Part shown: positions 59,492 through 64,000 of the stretch, one piece after another
How the letters are laid out: every line of letters begins with the position of its first letter
Position numbering within the stretch: the first letter of the stretch is position 1
Source of the DNA: Actinoplanes sichuanensis
GTDB lineage: Bacteria; Actinomycetota; Actinomycetes; Mycobacteriales; Micromonosporaceae
Length of the DNA: 64,000 bases
Assembly (NCBI RefSeq): GCF_033097365.1
Contig: NZ_AP028461.1
Location: forward strand, 4,836,001 to 4,900,000
Reading direction: 5' to 3'
Program-made: the position numbers and the translations under genes
Notes under the pieces: generated by a model
What the model was told of the DNA's origin: nothing
The model's input: the letters and a program-made list of their open reading frames with translations, nothing else
Database searches by the model: none

Positions 59492-62400
59492 TTACCGGCG
59501 ACCCGCGTGCAGTTGTGACACCTGCTCGGCGCTGAGCTCGGTGCCGTACAGCCGGAAGTCGTCGATCAGGCCGTCGAACCGGGGGTCGCCCCAGCTCGTA
59601 CCGCCGAGGAGGTTGGCGGTGGTGTTGCCGCCGACACCGACGTCGCCGATGTTGATCGGGAAGTCGGTGCGGACGGCCTGTTGGACGCCGTTGAAGTAGA
59701 TCTTTCCGGTGGAGCCGTTCATCGTGAACACCACGTGGGTCCACGCGTTCAGGGGCAGGTCCCGGCCCGCACCGAGCAGCAGGCGTTCCTGCGCCGCCAC
59801 TCCGGGTGCTTTGAAGGTGGCGCCGAAACCTGTGGTCCCGCCGTTGGTGGCCGACTGGAGCAGGAAGAACGTGTCCGTGCTGCTGCCGATCTGCAGCAGC
59901 GGGACCCAGTTCGGCAGGGCGTCCGGGCGGGCCCAGAACGACACCGTGAACTGCTCGTCCAGACCGGCCTCCAGATTGTCGGGCAGCCGGACCTGGTTGC
60001 CCGAGTCGGCGGCCCCGCCGGGCAGCGACACCGCGCTGCCGGAGCGGCCCGCGGCCCACGACGTGGTGCCCTGCAGGGTGGCCGCGCCGATGGACGCCTT
60101 CGCCCCCGAGTTCGCGGCCGAGGTGCCGCTGTTCTCGTCGAACAGGTAGCGCACCGCGACACCCTCGTTGTACAGCGCGGCCACGTCGGCCCCGCTCAGG
60201 GCGAAGGTGTACAGGCGTACGTCGTCCATCAGGCCGTCGAACGCCGCGTCCGGATAGCCGTTGCGGCCCAGCCAGTTGTCGGCCGTCGTACCGATCTGGG
60301 CCATCCCGATCGTCAGGTCGTTGCGGGTCGCGATCGCCTCGCCGTTGAGGTAGAGCGTCCCGACCGAACCCTGGCGGGTGAAGGCCACGTGGTTCCACTG
60401 GCCGGCGGCCACGTCCCGGGCCGGTGTGGCGTAGACCCGCTCCTCCGGGCCGGTCTTGGCCTTGAAGGTGGCGGCGAGCCCGGTGCTGCCGCTCGCCTGG
60501 GTCTGCATCTGGATCTGGAAGTAGCTGCCGGCGGAGCCGAGCCCGTCCCCGATGTTGATCAGACCGGTCCAGTTGGCCTTGGTGTCGGGCCGTACCCAGA
60601 GCCCGGTGGAGAAGTTCGTCGCGTTCTGGAGCAGGTTGTCCGGCAGGTCGACGGCGTTGGCGGTGCTGCCGCCGGGCAGGTTGATCGCCTTGCCGACGAC
60701 CCCGCCGGTGGACCAGCCGGTGGTGCCGGTCAGGGTCGCGGCGCCCGGCCCACCGGCGGTGCCGGTGTCGGCGGCCGAGGTGCCGGTGCCCTCCTCGAAC
60801 TCGTACCGGGTCAGCGAGGTGGGCGGCGGCGGAGGTGCGTCGTCGCCCACCACGACCAGGTCGTCGATCATCAGGCCGACGGCGGTGCCCCGCAGGCTGA
60901 GCGTCGCGGTGCTCGACGCGGCCGTGAAGGTGCCGGAGTACGTGCTGTAGTTCGCCGTCGACGGTGACGTGCTGCCGGCGGTGAGGGTCGCGGTCAAGTT
61001 CGCGACCGACAGGGTGCCGGTCGCGGCGGCGGTCCCGCCGGCCCGGCTGTCTCGTGCGTAGCGCAGCGAGACCCGGTAGGTGGTGCCGGGGGTGAGGGAG
61101 CCGAGGGTGCGTTGGATGTTGCCGGCGGCACCCAGGCTGAGCTGGTAACCGGTGAGCCCGAGACCGCCCTGACCGGCCACGGTGCCGCGGACGAGCTGGA
61201 CCTGGCTGCCGACCGTCCACGGCGACATCCGGGCGTTGCCCGCCGCGACGTCGACGGTGGCCGGCGGGTTGGCGGTGCGCCACTCGGCGGGGACCCGCGG
61301 ATATTCGAACTGGTCGACGACCCGCGGGTTGAGCTGGGTCATCTTGACCGCCGGGTCGATCTTGACGATCTTCGCGACCGACGGGGTGCCGGACGCGTCC
61401 CAGACGAACAGCATGTACGAGCCGGGCGGCGCGTACGTGCCGTCGGCCGGCGCGTTGACGGTGACCGTGCCGCCGGACTGGGTGAACGTCAGGTCCTGGA
61501 AGTTCTGGTCGTTGTTGAAGCCGTGCGTCACCGAGCCGTTGCGTACCAGGGTGACCCGGGAGACGGTACCGGTCGCGGTGATCGCGAAGCCGCCGTTGTA
61601 GCCGATCTTCGCGGGTGCGGTGTTGATGACCGGGCGCGGGGCGAGCTGGTCGCCGTTGAACAGGTAGGACGGCGAGTAGTACTCGACGTCGGTGTAGCTG
61701 CGCGGGCCGGGGGTGCCGCCGCCGCCCATCATCACGCGGCCGTCGGGCAGCAGCAGGGCCGCCGAGTGGTAGAGCCGGGCGTGCTCGTACGGGACGGCGA
61801 CCTCGCTCCAGTTGCCGGTGTCCGGGTCCCAGATCTCGGCGTTGGTGACGTATCCGCCGTTGCCGTTGTTCTCCCGGCCGCCGCCGGTGACCAGCACGTC
61901 GCCGTCGGGCAGGACGGTCGAGGTGGCCCAGTGGCGCTGGTACTTCATCGGTTTGGTGGCGGTGACGACCGGTGTGGCCGTACCGCCGGTGATGTCGACG
62001 GTGAAGCCGGCGCGGGCGCCGTCGGGGCCGCCGCCGTTGGCCCACCAGCCGCCGCCGACCTGCAGGATCTTGCCGGGGCGGTACATGGTGGCGGTGGAGG
62101 TGGCACCGACCGGGTTGCCGTTGGCGCCCTGGTTGGCGATGCCGCCGGGCAGGGTTCCGCGCAGCGTGATCTGTCCGGTGCCGTTGTTGCCGGCCGGGTT
62201 GAGCTCGTACATCTGGGTGCCGGTGATGTTGAACAGGGTTCCGCTGCCCGGGGCGACGAACGCCCGCGGGTACCACCAGCGGTTCTCGTCGGCGCCGGCG
62301 TGGTCGGCGCCGCCGTCGCCGTACGCGGCCGGGCTGCGTGCCCCGTCGAGGGTCTTCCAGCCGGAGCCGGACTGCGGGGTGTAGATCTCCGGGGTGAGCA

Positions 62401-63733
62401 CGCCGGGTCCGCCGGGTCCGCCGCGGAGGCTGCCGCCCTGCACGACGATGTCGCCGTTGGGCATGGTGGTGCCGGTCGGGTACCAGCGGGGGTAGTTCAT
62501 CGGGGCCTTGTTCTGCAGCCCGTTGTTCGTGGTGTAGCCGGTGACGCCGATGGCCGCGTCGTTGGGGCTGTTGCCGCCGAGTCCGTCGTCGCCGCCGATG
62601 GTCATGGTGGAGTGGTCGTGCGGGTTCTGCACCTGCATGGCGCAGAACAGGTCGGTGTAGGTGGTGTTGGGCAGGATGCCGGCGCGCAGGTTCGTGAGGT
62701 TGCGGGGTGTGGCCGGGTCCCAGATGTCGACCTCCATCTGGCCGCCCTGGGTGACCGAGGAGTTGCCGGTCCAGTCGTAGGGGGTGGTGTCGGTGCCCCA
62801 GCCGCCGACGCTGCCGAACGACTGCACCTTGCCGTCGGAGGTCAGTGACATGTTGATCGGCACGAGCGGCCACGGTGTGACGCCGCTCCAGGCGCCGGCC
62901 TGGTCCTTGACCGGCGGGGAGCAGTCGGCGGCGAGCAGCCCGGCCGCGTACGCCAGGCCGTTCTTCATCTGGGCCCGCATGTAGGACTCGGCGTAGGCGG
63001 TGCCCTCGTGGCCCATCGAGGTGTACCAGGAGCGGCCGGAGTCGATCTTCTGGCACCAGGTGACCGGGTGCAGGGTGCCCTGCCGGCCGCCGCCGTAGGA
63101 CGCCTCGTCGGCGGCGATCAGGGTCCGCACGTTGGGCGCCGGGTTGACGACCCAGTCGTACCATTCGTCGCTGCGCGAGATCGTGGTCGGCACGCCCTGG
63201 GTGAGCGGGTGGCCGTTGTCCCGGACGTTCACGGTGCCCGGCCGGACCCCCGGGTCCTCCGGGTGGCCTTCGGAGACGGCGCCGACGAGCCGGGCGTAGA
63301 ACGGGTTGACGTCGTGCTCGCTCTCACCGACCGACCAGCCGGTGTAGTGCAGACCCATGAAACCGCCACCCCCGCGGATGTACGCCTCCAGCGCCGACCG
63401 TTGAGCGGCGTTGAACAGCACCCCACCGGTCTGTGCGAAGACGACGGCGTCGCGGGCCGCGAGGTTGGCGGCGTTGAAGACCGCCGGGTCGTCGGTCTCC
63501 TGGATCTCGACCGGCTGGTTGTACTGGGTGCCGAGCTGGGTGGCCAGGTCCCGGACGGCCTGGCGGGCCTGCACGTTCGAGGCGTGGAAGTTGGGCTTGT
63601 AGAAGAGCAGGACGTTGAGCCGGCCGTCGTCGACCGCCGCGGCGGCCTGGACCGGCGACACCGATCCGGCGACCAGGAGCAGTGCGGTGAGGGTGGCGAA
63701 AAGGGAGCGGAAGGATCTTCGGGGCACTTTCAT
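59492..63733 (-). CDS. Secreted ThuA-copper radical oxidase-LamG multidomain protein
   Basis: The 1,413-residue protein has a signal peptide (1-30, ending PVQA). A ThuA-like domain (about 38-265) follows: VLLFYKPNFHASNV, GGGFMGLHYTGW, SDEWYDWV, TSMGHEG. Next is a galactose/glyoxal-oxidase-like beta-propeller plus C-terminal Ig-like domain (about 285-800). The copper and cofactor residues of AA5 oxidases can be aligned: Cys364 (DLFCAMQ), Tyr418 (RWYPTGTTMPNG), Tyr655-His656 (LYHSAALLLPDGR) and His737 (VTHGFN). A 130-residue beta module with RYARDSRAGG follows, then two LamG-type domains (about 970-1190 and 1190-1410). It likely oxidises a carbohydrate or aldehyde outside the cell and makes peroxide, while LamG parts bind glycans. 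Single gene with its own promoter. Confidence 0.85.
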   Translation of the reverse strand: MKVPRRSFRSLFATLTALLLVAGSVSPVQAAAAVDDGRLNVLLFYKPNFHASNVQARQAVRDLATQLGTQYNQPVEIQETDDPAVFNAANLAARDAVVFAQTGGVLFNAAQRSALEAYIRGGGGFMGLHYTGWSVGESEHDVNPFYARLVGAVSEGHPEDPGVRPGTVNVRDNGHPLTQGVPTTISRSDEWYDWVVNPAPNVRTLIAADEASYGGGRQGTLHPVTWCQKIDSGRSWYTSMGHEGTAYAESYMRAQMKNGLAYAAGLLAADCSPPVKDQAGAWSGVTPWPLVPINMSLTSDGKVQSFGSVGGWGTDTTPYDWTGNSSVTQGGQMEVDIWDPATPRNLTNLRAGILPNTTYTDLFCAMQVQNPHDHSTMTIGGDDGLGGNSPNDAAIGVTGYTTNNGLQNKAPMNYPRWYPTGTTMPNGDIVVQGGSLRGGPGGPGVLTPEIYTPQSGSGWKTLDGARSPAAYGDGGADHAGADENRWWYPRAFVAPGSGTLFNITGTQMYELNPAGNNGTGQITLRGTLPGGIANQGANGNPVGATSTATMYRPGKILQVGGGWWANGGGPDGARAGFTVDITGGTATPVVTATKPMKYQRHWATSTVLPDGDVLVTGGGRENNGNGGYVTNAEIWDPDTGNWSEVAVPYEHARLYHSAALLLPDGRVMMGGGGTPGPRSYTDVEYYSPSYLFNGDQLAPRPVINTAPAKIGYNGGFAITATGTVSRVTLVRNGSVTHGFNNDQNFQDLTFTQSGGTVTVNAPADGTYAPPGSYMLFVWDASGTPSVAKIVKIDPAVKMTQLNPRVVDQFEYPRVPAEWRTANPPATVDVAAGNARMSPWTVGSQVQLVRGTVAGQGGLGLTGYQLSLGAAGNIQRTLGSLTPGTTYRVSLRYARDSRAGGTAAATGTLSVANLTATLTAGSTSPSTANYSTYSGTFTAASSTATLSLRGTAVGLMIDDLVVVGDDAPPPPPTSLTRYEFEEGTGTSAADTGTAGGPGAATLTGTTGWSTGGVVGKAINLPGGSTANAVDLPDNLLQNATNFSTGLWVRPDTKANWTGLINIGDGLGSAGSYFQIQMQTQASGSTGLAATFKAKTGPEERVYATPARDVAAGQWNHVAFTRQGSVGTLYLNGEAIATRNDLTIGMAQIGTTADNWLGRNGYPDAAFDGLMDDVRLYTFALSGADVAALYNEGVAVRYLFDENSGTSAANSGAKASIGAATLQGTTSWAAGRSGSAVSLPGGAADSGNQVRLPDNLEAGLDEQFTVSFWARPDALPNWVPLLQIGSSTDTFFLLQSATNGGTTGFGATFKAPGVAAQERLLLGAGRDLPLNAWTHVVFTMNGSTGKIYFNGVQQAVRTDFPINIGDVGVGGNTTANLLGGTSWGDPRFDGLIDDFRLYGTELSAEQVSQLHAGRR

Positions 63734-63890
63734 GCGGGGTCCCTCGGAGTTCGGCTGACGTGACAGTGAGGACGGTCACTGGCACTGGAGGGCCTGAAAC
63801 TATGACGTCCGCATTACAACGTCAAGAACTGCGTCTACATACTTAGATGCATTTTTTATCTGGTACGCATATGTGAACTCAGTACATAAA
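63734..63890 (-). promoter_or_regulatory. AT-rich promoter region of the secreted oxidase gene
   Basis: CAGTGA and TCACTG are inverted at 63764 and 63776. Farther upstream, 63800-63890 is strikingly AT-rich for this genome (CATTTTTTATCTGG, CAGTACATAAACAGG) and probably contains the promoter. No consensus can be fixed. Confidence 0.4.
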
Positions 63891-63933
63891 CAGGCAAGCC
63901 TGGCGGAGAGAAATCCTCCACCAGGCCTGCCTG
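63891..63933 (-). terminator. Hairpin terminator of the upstream minus-strand gene
   Basis: CAGGCAAGCCTGGCGGAG and CTCCACCAGGCCTGCCTG pair over 18 positions with one G-U and one mismatch, around AGAAATC. It follows a minus-strand stop at 63938-63940, and an AT-rich tract follows on the minus strand. Confidence 0.65.
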
Positions 63934-63937
63934 ATGA

Positions 63938-64000
63938 CTACCGGCGTACGCGGGCGCTGCCGCCACCGGCGAGCGCCCACACCTCCTCCCGGGTCGCCAT
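63938..64000 (-). CDS. C-terminal end of a minus-strand gene, cut by window edge
   Basis: From the window end the minus strand reads MATREEVWALAGGGSARVRR and stops at TAG, five bases before the terminator hairpin. Only 20 residues are visible, and the first Met may be internal. Nothing can be said about function. Confidence 0.4.
   Translation of the reverse strand: MATREEVWALAGGGSARVRR

Noticed and set aside
59166..63164. A 1,332-codon open frame on the minus strand overlapping the secreted oxidase gene
   Set aside because: Its translation is Arg/Pro/Gly-rich without domains; it is a shadow of the real gene, which has a signal peptide and recognisable domains.
1..64000. CRISPR arrays, phage structural genes and a replication or plasmid-transfer module
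   Set aside because: I looked for regularly spaced repeats and typical proteins and found none; the only regular array is the short promoter repeat at 33589-33648.

Overview
The window is GC-rich actinobacterial DNA. Its codon use, frequent GTG/TTG starts, an AfsR-type SARP-NB-ARC-TPR regulator, a DUF574 methyltransferase and many short orphan proteins point to a mycelial actinomycete, most likely Micromonosporaceae (Actinoplanes-like). That placement is an inference from style; no rRNA or housekeeping marker is present.

Region 1 (1-23.4 kb) is a patchwork of small, mostly orphan genes with mobile DNA. It holds a truncated DUF4253 gene, an anchored Asp-box (BNR) protein, a tRNA-Glu-like sequence with an abnormal anticodon arm, a DUF6602 nuclease-like gene, a colicin-immunity-like gene and several hypothetical proteins. 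Mobile DNA comprises a group II intron whose encoded protein is frameshifted before the HNH domain, two ISAs1-family insertion sequences with perfect 10-bp target duplications, and a decayed tyrosine recombinase. Enzymes and regulators here include MerR, a quinone oxidoreductase, an alpha/beta hydrolase, a PPOX-type protein and a nucleotidyltransferase. This looks like an accessory region.

Region 2 (23.4-28.7 kb) has a secreted cupin protein, a membrane protein-GntR pair with a repeat-rich divergent promoter, a secreted protein and the large SARP/STAND regulator.

Region 3 (28.8-58.6 kb) is the centrepiece: about 30 kb of CHAT-protease, caspase-like and signalling genes in four blocks. (a) Leftward: TPR-CHAT, then a degenerate pseudo-CHAT, then the SARP/STAND gene. 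(b) Rightward: a nucleotidyl-cyclase-like protein coupled to a caspase. (c) Leftward: an HTH protein, a TPR-like protein and a helical protein. (d) A divergent core: leftward Ser/Thr kinase, membrane coiled-coil protein, ClpB-D2-like AAA+, zinc-ribbon-FHA and TPR-CHAT, all joined by 4-nt overlaps; rightward an unknown protein, a lipoprotein, a 4-TM protein, a radical SAM enzyme, a caspase and a TPR-CHAT. The genes read as an NTP-dependent sensing and phospho-signalling cascade that controls four intact and one dead caspase-fold effectors besides the accessory parts, i.e. a candidate regulated cell-death or conflict system. This function is inferred from domains and layout.

Region 4 (58.6-64 kb) has a DUF574 SAM methyltransferase, a bidirectional terminator, a very large secreted ThuA/copper-radical-oxidase/LamG protein on the minus strand, and the 3' end of another minus-strand gene cut by the window edge.
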